A DNA stretch of 64,000 nt, taken from NCBI RefSeq assembly GCF_023008585.1, contig NZ_CP095390.1, forward strand, positions 2,728,001 through 2,792,000. Direction: 5' to 3'. The notes beneath the pieces are model-generated. The model did not search any database, had not been told where the DNA came from, and worked only from the letters and a program-made list of their open reading frames with translations. Source of the stretch: Natribaculum breve. Its GTDB lineage: Archaea; Halobacteriota; Halobacteria; Halobacteriales; Natrialbaceae. Both the position numbers and the translations under genes were made by a program. Shown here piece by piece: positions 9,991 to 17,861 of this stretch. Each line of letters opens with the position of its first letter. The first letter of the stretch is position 1.

Positions 9991-10068
9991 ACCGATGGCT
10001 GTGACTGGGTGCCGACGCAACCGCGTACCGTCTTGCGGTTGCGGCGGTAACGACTCACAGCTATCGGT
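9991..10068. repeat. Dispersed palindromic repeat, copy A
   Basis: Arms 9991-10024 and 10035-10068 are inverted complements at 28 of 34 positions, around a 10-nt loop. The right arm ends one base before the threonine synthase-like stop codon; read on the minus strand the gene ends TGA and the repeat follows at once (TACCGATAGCTGTGAG). The arm shares the core ACCG-CGCAACCG with copies at 16641 and 50617. Confidence 0.85.
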
Positions 10069-10069
10069 A

Positions 10070-11173
10070 TCAGAGCGTCTTCAGTCCGCTCCCGGTCAGC
10101 GGGACGACGACGTCGTCGCTCTCGTCGACGACGCCCTGCTCGCGGTAGTGACGAAGCGCCGCCGGCGCGACGGCGGCAGTCGGTTCGACGTAGAAGCCGT
10201 TCCGGTGGAGTCGATCCAGCGTGGCCTCGACGGGATCGGAGCCGAGTGCGACGACCTCGCCGTCGGTCGCCTCGATGGCCTCGAGGAGCTGGGTCCCCCG
10301 GGCGGGTTCGCGGATCTGGATGCCGTCGGCGATGTCGTTGTCGCCGCCGTCCTCGCTGACGACGACGCCGTCGGCTGCGGTCACGATCGGGGCGTACCCG
10401 GTGGCCTGTGCGCCGAGCAGACGAGGCACCTCGTCGACGATCCCCGCCTCCTCGAGCAGCGAGAAGCCGCGATAGGCACCGAGAAAGAGCGTGCCGTGTC
10501 CGACCGGGAGGACGACCGCGTCGGGGACGGTCCAGTCACGCTGGGCGGCGACCTCGAACGCGAACGTCATCGTCCCGGCGTAGAACGCCGGGTTCCAGGC
10601 GTGACTCGCGTACCAGCCCTCGCCGGACTCGACGGCGTCGACGCAGGCGATCGTGACGTCTTCGCGCGTCCCCTCGACTCGAACCGGGCGAGCACCGGCG
10701 CGCTGGATCGCCATCAGCTTCGACTGCTTGACGTCCGCCGGCACGTAGATGTCGGCCTCGAGTCCGGCGCGGGCGGCGTAGGTCGCGATGGCGGCACCGG
10801 CGTTACCCGAGGAGTCTTCGATCACCTTCTCGACGCCGAGTTCGACGGCTCGAGAGAGCGTCGTCGTCGCGCCGCGGTCCTTGAACGAACCCGTCGGGAA
10901 GACGTACTCGAGTTTGAACTGGGCGTCCCACCCGGGCGCGTCGACCAGCGGCGTGAACCCCTCGTGGAACGTGACGTGTTTCTCGATCGGGAGGAACTCG
11001 AAGAACGTCCACAGGCCCTCGCTCGTGTCGAGCCTGGACAGCGGCAACGGGTTCCCCTCCGGGTGAGGGCGGTCGACGAACTCGAGTGCGTGCCCGCACG
11101 TACAGCGCCAGGGCTCGTTCGGCCCGGCCTCGTACTCCGCACCGCAGTCGGGGCAGTAGAGATCGGTCGGCAT
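10070..11173 (-). CDS. Threonine synthase-like PLP enzyme with N-terminal zinc knuckle
   Basis: 367 residues, fold-type II pyridoxal-phosphate enzyme. The PLP lysine is K98 in TGSFKDRGA; DSSGNAGAA near 118 contacts the cofactor phosphate region; a zinc knuckle CPDC (7-10) plus CTCG (24-27) precedes the catalytic domain, as in archaeal threonine synthases. Most likely it converts O-phosphohomoserine to threonine, but haloarchaea carry several paralogues and the exact substrate is uncertain. It starts two bases after the stop codon of the upstream AstE/AspA-like gene, so the two form an operon. Confidence 0.85.
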   Translation of the reverse strand: MPTDLYCPDCGAEYEAGPNEPWRCTCGHALEFVDRPHPEGNPLPLSRLDTSEGLWTFFEFLPIEKHVTFHEGFTPLVDAPGWDAQFKLEYVFPTGSFKDRGATTTLSRAVELGVEKVIEDSSGNAGAAIATYAARAGLEADIYVPADVKQSKLMAIQRAGARPVRVEGTREDVTIACVDAVESGEGWYASHAWNPAFYAGTMTFAFEVAAQRDWTVPDAVVLPVGHGTLFLGAYRGFSLLEEAGIVDEVPRLLGAQATGYAPIVTAADGVVVSEDGGDNDIADGIQIREPARGTQLLEAIEATDGEVVALGSDPVEATLDRLHRNGFYVEPTAAVAPAALRHYREQGVVDESDDVVVPLTGSGLKTL

Positions 11174-11175
11174 GG

Positions 11176-12135
11176 TCAGTACCTGTCGACGTCGGTTCCG
11201 ACCGAACAGACGTACTCGCCGGTCGCGACCTGTGGCAGTCTGCGCGTGCGCCAGAAGATCCCGTCGCTGTCGGCGGTGATCTCGGCTTTCGGCTCGCCGA
11301 AGGTCGTCGTCACCGTAAACAGCGTGTCGCCGGCGCGAACGCGATCGCCGAGGTCTTTCTCGAACGAGACCAGGCCACCCGCAGGTGCGCCGTACTGCTC
11401 GAACCCGGAGGCGCGCGTCTGCGCCTCGACGTCGACCTCGCCCTCGAGGAAGCCGTAGTAGGTGAGGACGTTGAAGATGCCCTCGACGCCCTTGCGAATG
11501 CTCTCTTCGTCCCAGCCGACGCAGCCGCCGAGTTCCGGATCGATCGTCGGGATGCCCTCGTCCGGGGCGGCCCGGGCGAGCTGGCCGTTGGGTCCTTTCT
11601 GGTCGAGGACGTACCCGCAGCCGAAGACCTTCGCGAGTTTGAGACAGTCGCCGTGGAGGCGGTGGCGTTTCCCACAGCGGACGCGAGCCTCGTCGATCAT
11701 CCGACTCGTCGACCCCTGGTGGAGGTCGAGGATCAGGTCCGCGCGCATCGCCTCCTCGAAGGTCGCCGCCGCGATGCGCTCGCTCGAGGTCCCGGCCTCG
11801 TTGCCTGGGTACGCGCGGTTCATCTTCGTGTCGTCGACCGGGTTGCGGTGTTCGGCCACCTGGAAGGCGTGGTAGTTGACGATTCCAACCACGAGGATCG
11901 TCCCCGACAGTTCGGCGGGATCGACCTGCGGAACGAACTGCTGGACGACGCCGAGCCCGTTCAACTCGTCGCCGTCGCTCACCGCCTGCACGTAGAGGGT
12001 CTTCCCCGACTTTTCGCCGTTTATCACGGCGACCGGCAGCCCGAACGAGGCCCCGTCCCTGGTCTCGCCGACCTCGAGACGGCCCGTATCGATCTCACCC
12101 GGGGCCGCGCTCGCCGTTCCGAGCGTCGTCGTCAT
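11176..12135 (-). CDS. Succinylglutamate desuccinylase/aspartoacylase-family protein
   Basis: 319 residues of the AstE/AspA (M14-like) family, zinc-dependent amide hydrolases. The second zinc-ligand region DLHQG (H139) and R97-N98 in EHRNPVD are visible. At the first ligand motif, usually HGxE, this protein has DGDE (D54-E57), so the expected histidine is replaced by aspartate. The C-terminal part (about 240-319) is a barrel-sandwich-like domain (GDRVRAGDTLFTVTTTFGEPKAEI). It is the first gene of an operon with the threonine synthase-like enzyme, suggesting amino-acid metabolism. Substrate unknown. Confidence 0.82.
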   Translation of the reverse strand: MTTTLGTASAAPGEIDTGRLEVGETRDGASFGLPVAVINGEKSGKTLYVQAVSDGDELNGLGVVQQFVPQVDPAELSGTILVVGIVNYHAFQVAEHRNPVDDTKMNRAYPGNEAGTSSERIAAATFEEAMRADLILDLHQGSTSRMIDEARVRCGKRHRLHGDCLKLAKVFGCGYVLDQKGPNGQLARAAPDEGIPTIDPELGGCVGWDEESIRKGVEGIFNVLTYYGFLEGEVDVEAQTRASGFEQYGAPAGGLVSFEKDLGDRVRAGDTLFTVTTTFGEPKAEITADSDGIFWRTRRLPQVATGEYVCSVGTDVDRY

Positions 12136-12170
12136 GTGGGCGACGACGGGCGCGCTCGCCTTTACTGGTT

Positions 12171-12238
12171 CGGTTACATCCGTCGGACGGAGGCGGGTTC
12201 GACGGCGGGTGCGTCGAAAGCGAACCCGCGTGTAACCG
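12171..12238. promoter_or_regulatory. Nested inverted repeat in divergent promoter region
   Basis: CGGTTACA (12171-12178) pairs with TGTAACCG (12231-12238) and GCGGGTTCG (12193-12201) pairs with CGAACCCGC (12221-12229). Between the two left segments lies an extra perfect 13-bp palindrome, TCCGTCGGACGGA (12179-12191). The element sits between the divergent AstE/AspA-like and MFS genes, a typical position for an operator, although a cruciform-forming repeat is equally possible. Confidence 0.5.
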
Positions 12239-12302
12239 AGTCGTGACGGTATCGTGCCGGGAGACCAACTACAAAGAGCGTCGAGTCGAAATCACACGGA
12301 CG

Positions 12303-13658
12303 ATGAGCCTCGAGGAAGAGACGCGACAGGACGACGGCGACCCGCTCGACGCGTTCCGGCAGTTTTTCGCCCTCGAGCGTGACGTTCTGGTCCTCTCGCT
12401 TGCGATGTTCGCGTTCAGTCTGGGCTTCCAGATGACCAGCCGGTACATGGCCGAGTACATCTACGCGCTTGGCGCGGGAGCGCTGGTGGTCGGCCTGTTC
12501 GGCTCGGTCGGCAACGTCGTCAGCGCGCTCTACCCCTATCCGGGCGGAGCGATCTCCGACCGGATCGGCTCCCGGTACGCCCTGACCCTCTTCGGGCTGC
12601 TGTCGACGATCGGGTTCGTCGTCTGGCTCGTCGCACCCTGGCTCGGCCCGCTGGCGATTCCCGCGGTCTTCGCCGGACTCTTTCTCTCCCAGGCCTGGAA
12701 GTCGTTCGGTCTCGGGGCGTCGTTCGCAATCGTCAAGCAGGCGGTGTCGCCCTCCCGGCTGGCTGCGGGCTTTGCCAGCACCGAGACGTTCCGACGGACG
12801 GCGTTTCTCGTCGGTCCGCTGATCGCTGCCGCCCTCTTCTACCCGTTTGGCTCGAGCGACGCCGACGTCGTCCTCGCGTTCCAGCTGATCCTCGCCGTCG
12901 CGGTCGTCTTCGGCGTCCTCGGAACCGTCGCCCAGCACGTCCTCTACGACTCGAGCGGTGACAGCTTCGGGAAGGAGTTCGCGGGCGTCTCGCAACTGGT
13001 CGCGGACCTCCGGGACCTCCCACCGGAACTGCGGCCCCTGCTGGTGGGCGACACCCTGGTCCGGTTCGGCAACGGCATGGTCTACGCCTTCTTCGTCGTC
13101 GTCGTCACCCGCTTCCTCGAGGTCGGCCTCTCGCTGTCGCTGCCCGTCGTCGGGACGCTCTCGCTGTCGCCGCAGTCGTACTTCGGCCTCCTGCTCGGCC
13201 TCGAGATGCTGGTCGCGTTGCTCACGATGATTCCGGTCGCGAAGGCCGCCGAACGCGTCGGACTGAAACCCGTCGTCGGCCTCGGCTTTCTCGTCTACGC
13301 GGTCTTCCCGGTCCTGTTGATCACTGCACCCCCGGACGCCGCCGTCCTCGCCGCCCTCTTTGCGTTCTCTGGGCTGCGCTTTGCCGGCCTGCCAGCACAC
13401 AAGGCGCTCATCGTCGGCCCTGCGGAGATGGGAACCGGCGGGCGCGTGACGGGCGCGTACTACCTCGTCCGGAACCTGATCGTGATCCCGAGTGCGGCAC
13501 TCGGCGGCCTCCTCTACGGCGGCGTCTCGAGTCCGTTGACCGGCGAGGCCGTCTTCGCCGGCAGTCCCGTCCTCGCGTTCGCCGTCGCCAGCGTCGTCGG
13601 CCTGGCCGGCACCGGCTACTTCGTCGTCTTCGGCGAGGAGTTCGAGGCCTACGCCTGA
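12303..13658 (+). CDS. Major facilitator superfamily transporter
   Basis: 451 residues with about 12 hydrophobic helices separated into two six-helix halves by a hydrophilic loop around residues 215-250. The MFS loop 2-3 signature is visible as GAISDRIGSRYAL near residue 82. The ATG at 12303 is chosen because the upstream in-frame part is polar and unlike a transporter N-terminus; the first 20 residues are acidic (MSLEEETRQDD), as usual for haloarchaeal MFS proteins. Substrate not predictable. A palindromic repeat begins directly after its TGA stop codon. Confidence 0.9.
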   Translation: MSLEEETRQDDGDPLDAFRQFFALERDVLVLSLAMFAFSLGFQMTSRYMAEYIYALGAGALVVGLFGSVGNVVSALYPYPGGAISDRIGSRYALTLFGLLSTIGFVVWLVAPWLGPLAIPAVFAGLFLSQAWKSFGLGASFAIVKQAVSPSRLAAGFASTETFRRTAFLVGPLIAAALFYPFGSSDADVVLAFQLILAVAVVFGVLGTVAQHVLYDSSGDSFGKEFAGVSQLVADLRDLPPELRPLLVGDTLVRFGNGMVYAFFVVVVTRFLEVGLSLSLPVVGTLSLSPQSYFGLLLGLEMLVALLTMIPVAKAAERVGLKPVVGLGFLVYAVFPVLLITAPPDAAVLAALFAFSGLRFAGLPAHKALIVGPAEMGTGGRVTGAYYLVRNLIVIPSAALGGLLYGGVSSPLTGEAVFAGSPVLAFAVASVVGLAGTGYFVVFGEEFEAYA

Positions 13659-13765
13659 TACTACTGGACACCAGTCAGGACACGTCCGATCGCACCTCGA
13701 GTGTGTCGCCGCCGGCGACGGCGGCTCGCGTGCGATCGGCGTGTGAACCGTCTTGTACAGCAGTA
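13659..13765. repeat. Dispersed palindromic repeat, copy E
   Basis: Left arm 13659-13695 and right arm 13730-13765 are inverted complements over most of their length; the inner 13 bases (CGATCGCAC with flanks) match best. The 34-nt centre holds a second small palindrome, GTCGCC-GCC-GGCGAC. The left arm starts immediately after the TGA stop of the MFS transporter gene. Confidence 0.8.
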
Positions 13766-13821
13766 CGAACCGCGTGGGAGGTTTCGACGCGGTTTTGGTC
13801 CCGTGGGAACTACACTCGAGC

Positions 13822-14112
13822 GTGTCACAGGATCGACCCGACCGGCCGCCGACGGCGCGGTTCCTCGACGCACTCGAGGTCAAGCGAAACGCGAAGATCG
13901 GCCTCGTAAGCGGCGTCGGCGTCGCGACGGCGCTTTTCGTCTTCTTCGTCGCCCTCGCACCCGACACCAGGGGGAGTCCGATCTACTACGTCGGGCTGGC
14001 GTTCGTCGTCGCGACGACGCTCGCCGGTGCCGTCGCCGTCGTGTTGACGATCCGATCGGCGATCGCGCTTTCGCGGGAACTCGAGGACGTCGACCGACCC
14101 GAGGACGTCTAG
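13822..14112 (+). CDS. Small membrane protein with two transmembrane segments
   Basis: 96 residues from a GTG start at 13822; longer in-frame starts (13753) would read into the right arm of the upstream repeat region and lack family-like character. Two hydrophobic helices are visible at about residues 27-50 and 58-80, with a basic N-terminal segment and an acidic C-terminus ending EDVDRPEDV. It converges on the PhoU/TrkA-C gene, and the two stop codons share the palindrome CTAG at 14109-14112. Family not recognised. Confidence 0.65.
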   Translation: MSQDRPDRPPTARFLDALEVKRNAKIGLVSGVGVATALFVFFVALAPDTRGSPIYYVGLAFVVATTLAGAVAVVLTIRSAIALSRELEDVDRPEDV

Positions 14113-15311
14113 ACGAGTTCCTCGAGTCGGTCCGCGCCCGACTGGGTTCCCTTCGCGAGGACGACGTCCCCGGCGTGGAGTTTCGTCTCGGGACCCGGCT
14201 GGATCTCCCACTCGTCGTCGGCCACACCGGACGAACCGCGCGGGCGACGGACGGCGATGATCCGCATTCCCGTCTCCGTGCGGACCATCTGCTCGCCGAG
14301 CGTCGCGCCGTCGAGCGCGCTTCCATCGCCGACGGTGCGACGGACGATCACCTCGTCGCTCTCCGAGACGGCTTCGGCGACGACCGGGTGCGTTCCGAGT
14401 CCGCGGAGGACGCCCTCGCTGATCTCGAGGGCGGCGTCGCTGATCACCTCCGTGCTCTGGGCGAGGTGGACAAGCCCACGCAGGTCGACGGGGTCGTCGA
14501 CGCGGGAGGCCGCCCGGAGCGTCCACGCCTCGAACCGGGACTCGAGCTGATCGACCTCGGCCTCGAGGGCGGCGACCTCCTCGGCGAGGTCCGTGCTGTC
14601 GTACAGCACCGCCCCGTAGGCGAGGTCGACGGCGAGTTCGCTCATGTTCTTCATGAGGACGATAGCGTCGACGGCCCGCTCTAAGTCGGCGATCGCGGGT
14701 TCGGCCGCCGCCGGCGTCTCGTAGGGATCGCCGGTGACGGTCTCGTAGACCGGGCCGAGGTTCTCCTCGGACCCACGCAAGAGCACGACGTCGGCGGGCT
14801 CGAGGACGGTGTCGAAGTCGGGGTCGAGCAACCACTCGCCGCGTCGCCTGATAGCGATCACGCGAACGCCGGTCTCGGTCTCCAGGTGGATCTCGCCGAG
14901 GCTCCGACCGGCGAACCGGGAGTCGTCCTCGACGGTCGCACGGACGATCGACTCGACCGCTTCGGGCAGGGCCGTCCGCATCGCGTCCGGGAGTCCGATC
15001 TCTTCCAGGACGACCTTGGCGATGTCGCCCGCGGCGTCGGAGACCTTCTCGGCGGCTCCGACCACGCCGAGCACCGGTGCGAGCTGTTCGGCGTCGTCGG
15101 TGCTCCGGGCGGCCATCAACAGGCTCATCCGGGCCTGCAGCTGGAGGATGTCCATGCGCTCTTCGAGCGCGAGCACCTCCTCTGCGACCTCGGCACTGCC
15201 GAACAGCACCGCCGAGTACGACAGGTCGATCAACAGCTCGGCGGTGTCTTTCATCTCCGCGAGCACCTCCTTGACGCTGACTGGGCGGTACTCGACGTCC
15301 CGGGCGTCCAT
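14109..15311 (-). CDS. PhoU/TrkA-C tandem-domain regulator, potassium channel-associated type
   Basis: 400 residues made of two successive copies of a PhoU-like helical domain followed by a TrkA-C (RCK-C) domain. PhoU-like parts: about residues 5-95 and 215-305. RCK-C parts: about 115-200 (VEDDSRFAGRSLGEI...VVLLRG) and 320-395 (VGDGSALDGATLGEQ...VVLAKG). The repeated order PhoU-RCKC-PhoU-RCKC is that of COG3273 proteins, thought to regulate ion channels or transporters by ligand binding. No transmembrane part, so a cytoplasmic partner subunit is likely. Confidence 0.87.
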   Translation of the reverse strand: MDARDVEYRPVSVKEVLAEMKDTAELLIDLSYSAVLFGSAEVAEEVLALEERMDILQLQARMSLLMAARSTDDAEQLAPVLGVVGAAEKVSDAAGDIAKVVLEEIGLPDAMRTALPEAVESIVRATVEDDSRFAGRSLGEIHLETETGVRVIAIRRRGEWLLDPDFDTVLEPADVVLLRGSEENLGPVYETVTGDPYETPAAAEPAIADLERAVDAIVLMKNMSELAVDLAYGAVLYDSTDLAEEVAALEAEVDQLESRFEAWTLRAASRVDDPVDLRGLVHLAQSTEVISDAALEISEGVLRGLGTHPVVAEAVSESDEVIVRRTVGDGSALDGATLGEQMVRTETGMRIIAVRRPRGSSGVADDEWEIQPGPETKLHAGDVVLAKGTQSGADRLEELV

Positions 15312-15441
15312 ACAGTAGGCCTTGCCCGGCGGGTGAGAAAAACGTTACCGACCGTGCGAAACCGGTGTCGGGAACGTCGTGAGACGAACTCGCTTTCCAC
15401 GTCCGTCGACGGGTTTCGCCGGGTTCTGCATTGAAAAAGAC

Positions 15442-15450
15442 AATACTTTT
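15442..15450 (+). promoter_or_regulatory. TATA box of the citrate synthase gene
   Basis: AATACTTTT lies 26-34 nt before the ATG at 15476, after a purine-rich GAAAAAGAC. The spacing predicts a leaderless or nearly leaderless transcript. Confidence 0.55.
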
Positions 15451-15475
15451 CCAGCGGCGTGCGAAAGTCATCACC

Positions 15476-16618
15476 ATGGCTGACGACCTCAAGAAAGGGC
15501 TAGAGGGTGTGCTCGTCGCTGAGTCCGAGCTCAGCTCGATCGATGGTGACGAAGGCCGGTTGATCTACCGCGGGTACACCATCGAAGACCTGGCTCGAAA
15601 CGCCAGTTACGAAGAAGTCCTGTACCTGCTCTGGCACGGCCACCTTCCGGACGAGGAGGAACTCACGACGTTCGCCGACGCGATGGCCGCCGAGCGCGAG
15701 GTCGACGACGGCGTCCTCGAGACGGTCCAGACGCTCGCCGACGCCGACGAGAACCCGATGGCTGCCCTCCGAACGGTCGTCTCGGAGCTGTCGGCGTTCG
15801 ACCCCGACGCGAGCGCCAGCCCGACCGACCGCGAGGCGAACCTCTGCAAGGGTCGTCGCATCACGGCGAAGGTCCCGACCGTCCTCGCCGCGTTCGAACG
15901 CGCCCGCCGCGGCGAACAGTTCCTCCCCCCACGGGAGGACCTCGGCCACGCCGAGAACTTCCTCTACATGCTAAACGGCGAAGAGCCCGACGAGGTGCTC
16001 GCCGAGACGTTCGACCAGGCGCTCGTCCTCCACGCCGACCACGGCCTCAACGCCTCGACGTTCTCCGCGATGGTCACCGCGAGTACGCTCGCCGACCTCC
16101 ACGCCGCGATCACGAGCGCGATCGGCACGCTCTCGGGAAGCCTCCACGGCGGCGCGAACCAGGACGTCATGCGGATGCTCAAGGAGGTCGACGAGAGCGA
16201 GATGGACCCACTCGAGTGGGTCGAGACCGCCCTGGAAGAGGGACGGCGGGTGCCCGGCTTCGGCCACCGCGTCTACAACGTCAAAGACCCCCGCGCGAAG
16301 ATCCTCGGCGAGAAGTCAGAGGCGCTGGGTGAGGCCGCAGGCGACATGAAGTGGTACGAGATGAGCGTCACCATCGAAAACCACCTCAGCGAAGAGAAGG
16401 GGCTCGCGCCGAACGTCGACTTCTACTCGGCGTCGACGTACTACCAGATGGGCATCCCGATCGACATCTACACGCCCATCTTCGCCATGTCCCGCGTCGG
16501 CGGCTGGATCGCCCACGTCCTAGAGCAGTACGACGACAACCGCCTGATTCGACCGCGCTCGCGGTACGTCGGTCCCGACCCGATGGAGACGGAGTTCGTC
16601 CCGCTCGAGGACCGGTAA
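15476..16618 (+). CDS. gltA: Citrate synthase
   Basis: 380 residues, condensing oxaloacetate and acetyl-CoA to citrate in the TCA cycle. The catalytic residues are recognisable: H in SLHGGANQD near 224, H in GFGHRVYN near 264 and D in NVDFYSAS near 315. Length and order match the short archaeal/Gram-positive type. The start at 15476 (MADDLKKGLEGV) is the conserved one and fits a TATA box at 15442-15450; an in-frame start 45 nt upstream would begin inside the promoter. Related 2-methylcitrate synthases cannot be fully excluded by sequence alone. Confidence 0.94.
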   Translation: MADDLKKGLEGVLVAESELSSIDGDEGRLIYRGYTIEDLARNASYEEVLYLLWHGHLPDEEELTTFADAMAAEREVDDGVLETVQTLADADENPMAALRTVVSELSAFDPDASASPTDREANLCKGRRITAKVPTVLAAFERARRGEQFLPPREDLGHAENFLYMLNGEEPDEVLAETFDQALVLHADHGLNASTFSAMVTASTLADLHAAITSAIGTLSGSLHGGANQDVMRMLKEVDESEMDPLEWVETALEEGRRVPGFGHRVYNVKDPRAKILGEKSEALGEAAGDMKWYEMSVTIENHLSEEKGLAPNVDFYSASTYYQMGIPIDIYTPIFAMSRVGGWIAHVLEQYDDNRLIRPRSRYVGPDPMETEFVPLEDR

Positions 16619-16640
16619 CGCGACGACCCTCGTTCTTTCG

Positions 16641-16710
16641 TACGGTCTGCTGTACCTGTGTCCCAGAGCAACCGCAAACGGTCGGCGGTCGCCCCGGTAA
16701 CGACGTACGG
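16641..16710. repeat. Dispersed palindromic repeat, copy B
   Basis: Arm 16641-16675 (starting TACGGTCTGCTGTACC) faces the complement of 16685-16710; the inner 13 bases match at 10 positions. The arm is the same as the right arm of copy C (50661-50694, read in reverse) at 31 of 34 positions. It lies in the 145-bp gap between convergent citrate synthase and enoyl-CoA hydratase genes. Confidence 0.85.
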
Positions 16711-16763
16711 CGGTCCGGCTGAGGCCACACTCGAGGCCGTCCCCAGCGTCTGACAGGGGACGG

Positions 16764-17543
16764 CTACCGCCCCGACCACTCGGGTTCGCGACCGTCGAGG
16801 AAGGCGTCGATCCCCTCGGCAGCGTCGTCGGTGGTACACAGCGTGGCGAACCGCTCGTTCGAGTACTCGAGTGCCTCCTCGTACCCCATGTCGGCCATCT
16901 CGTAGTACGCTCGCTTGCCCAGCTGGACGGCGGTCGGACTCTTCGTCGCGATCGCGTCCGCGAGTTCTCTGGCGGCTTCCTGGAGCCGATCTTCGGGGAC
17001 GACGCGGTTGGCCAGCCCCCACTCGAGGGCCGTCTCGGCGTCGACGAGTTCGCCGGTCAACAGGAGTTCGAGACACCGCTTCTCGGTGACCGAGTTCATG
17101 ATCGGCACCGCAGGCCCCATACAGAAGAGGCCGACCTTCGGTGCGGTCGCGCCGAGTTTCGTCCCCTCGGCGAGGACCGCGAGGTCGCAGGCGGCGACCA
17201 GCCCGAGCCCGTTGGCGGCGGCGTGGCCGTGTGCGGCGGCGATGACCGGCGTCCCCATGCCGACGAGCGTCCGGAACGGCTCTTCCATCCGGCCGACCCA
17301 CCGTTCGTACTCCGCTTTCGTGTCGTAGTCGGCGTGCTCCGAGACGTCGATTCCCGCAGAGAACGCGTCGCCAGCGCCGGTGACGACGATCGCGCGGACG
17401 TCGTCGTCAGTCTCGAGGGCCTCGAGCGCGTCGTCCAGGTCGACGGCGAGCCGCGTGCTGAACGTGTTCATCGCCTCGGGCCGGTTCAGCGTGATCGTCG
17501 CGACGTGCTCGTCGACGTCGACGGTGACGGTATCGTATTCCAT
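16764..17543 (-). CDS. Enoyl-CoA hydratase/isomerase family protein
   Basis: 259-residue crotonase-fold protein. The N-terminal strand pair VATITLNRPEAMNTFS, the oxyanion-hole segments (AFSAGIDVSEHAD near 62 and GHAAANGLGLVAACDLAV near 104) and the C-terminal helical trimerisation part are visible. At the two usual glutamate positions of true hydratases the sequence shows G-L-G-L and A-P-K-V-G, so catalysis may not be simple hydration; isomerase or other crotonase activity is possible. The start at 17543 (MEYDTVTVDV) is chosen over upstream codons with no family match. Confidence 0.88.
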   Translation of the reverse strand: MEYDTVTVDVDEHVATITLNRPEAMNTFSTRLAVDLDDALEALETDDDVRAIVVTGAGDAFSAGIDVSEHADYDTKAEYERWVGRMEEPFRTLVGMGTPVIAAAHGHAAANGLGLVAACDLAVLAEGTKLGATAPKVGLFCMGPAVPIMNSVTEKRCLELLLTGELVDAETALEWGLANRVVPEDRLQEAARELADAIATKSPTAVQLGKRAYYEMADMGYEEALEYSNERFATLCTTDDAAEGIDAFLDGREPEWSGR

Positions 17544-17737
17544 ACACAGTGACCGCTCTCCGTCGGTGTCAAACTTTTGGTGAGTAGGCTCGAGCGTCGA
17601 CCAGCGATTACACAACTATTATTTCGACGATAATTTCACGATTCGAAGAGGTGAGTGACGCGCGTCTGCTCACCGTCAGACAGTCATCTCACACCGCCGC
17701 AGTCATGCGGTTACACTTTCAGGTCGCGTGCATGAGA

Positions 17738-17747
17738 TTTATATACT
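17738..17747 (+). promoter_or_regulatory. Strong TATA box upstream of threonine deaminase
   Basis: TTTATATACT is a near-ideal archaeal TATA element. A transcript from it would start near 17768-17772 and carry an unusually long 5' leader of roughly 90 nt before the ATG at 17862, containing the palindrome at 17805-17828. Confidence 0.6.
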
Positions 17748-17804
17748 CTGCGGTCCCCTGTTCACTCGCACGTCACACGCCGTGCACTCCCTGTATTCCC
17801 TGTC

Positions 17805-17828
17805 GTGCTGCCCGGTACCCGGCAGCAC
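17805..17828 (+). promoter_or_regulatory. 24-bp palindrome in the threonine deaminase leader
   Basis: GTGCTGCC (17805-17812) and GGCAGCAC (17821-17828) flank a central GGTACC; apart from two symmetric positions the 24 bases form a perfect palindrome. It lies between the TATA box and the start codon, so it would form a stable RNA hairpin in the leader or act as a downstream operator. Confidence 0.6.
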
Positions 17829-17861
17829 AATCTTAACGACACCACACGAATAGTCGGCAGT

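Larger units (their letters stand above)
17544..17861. other. Divergent intergenic region between enoyl-CoA hydratase and threonine deaminase
   Basis: 318 bp with no convincing gene. It contains an AT-rich stretch at about 17610-17640 (TATTATTTCGACGATAATTT, likely part of the hydratase promoter), a strong TATA box for threonine deaminase at 17738-17747 and a 24-bp palindrome at 17805-17828, which are listed separately. Confidence 0.7.

Noticed and set aside
12174..13967. 597-codon minus-strand frame opposite the MFS transporter
   Set aside because: Charged, repetitive translation without motifs; the plus-strand gene has 12 membrane helices.
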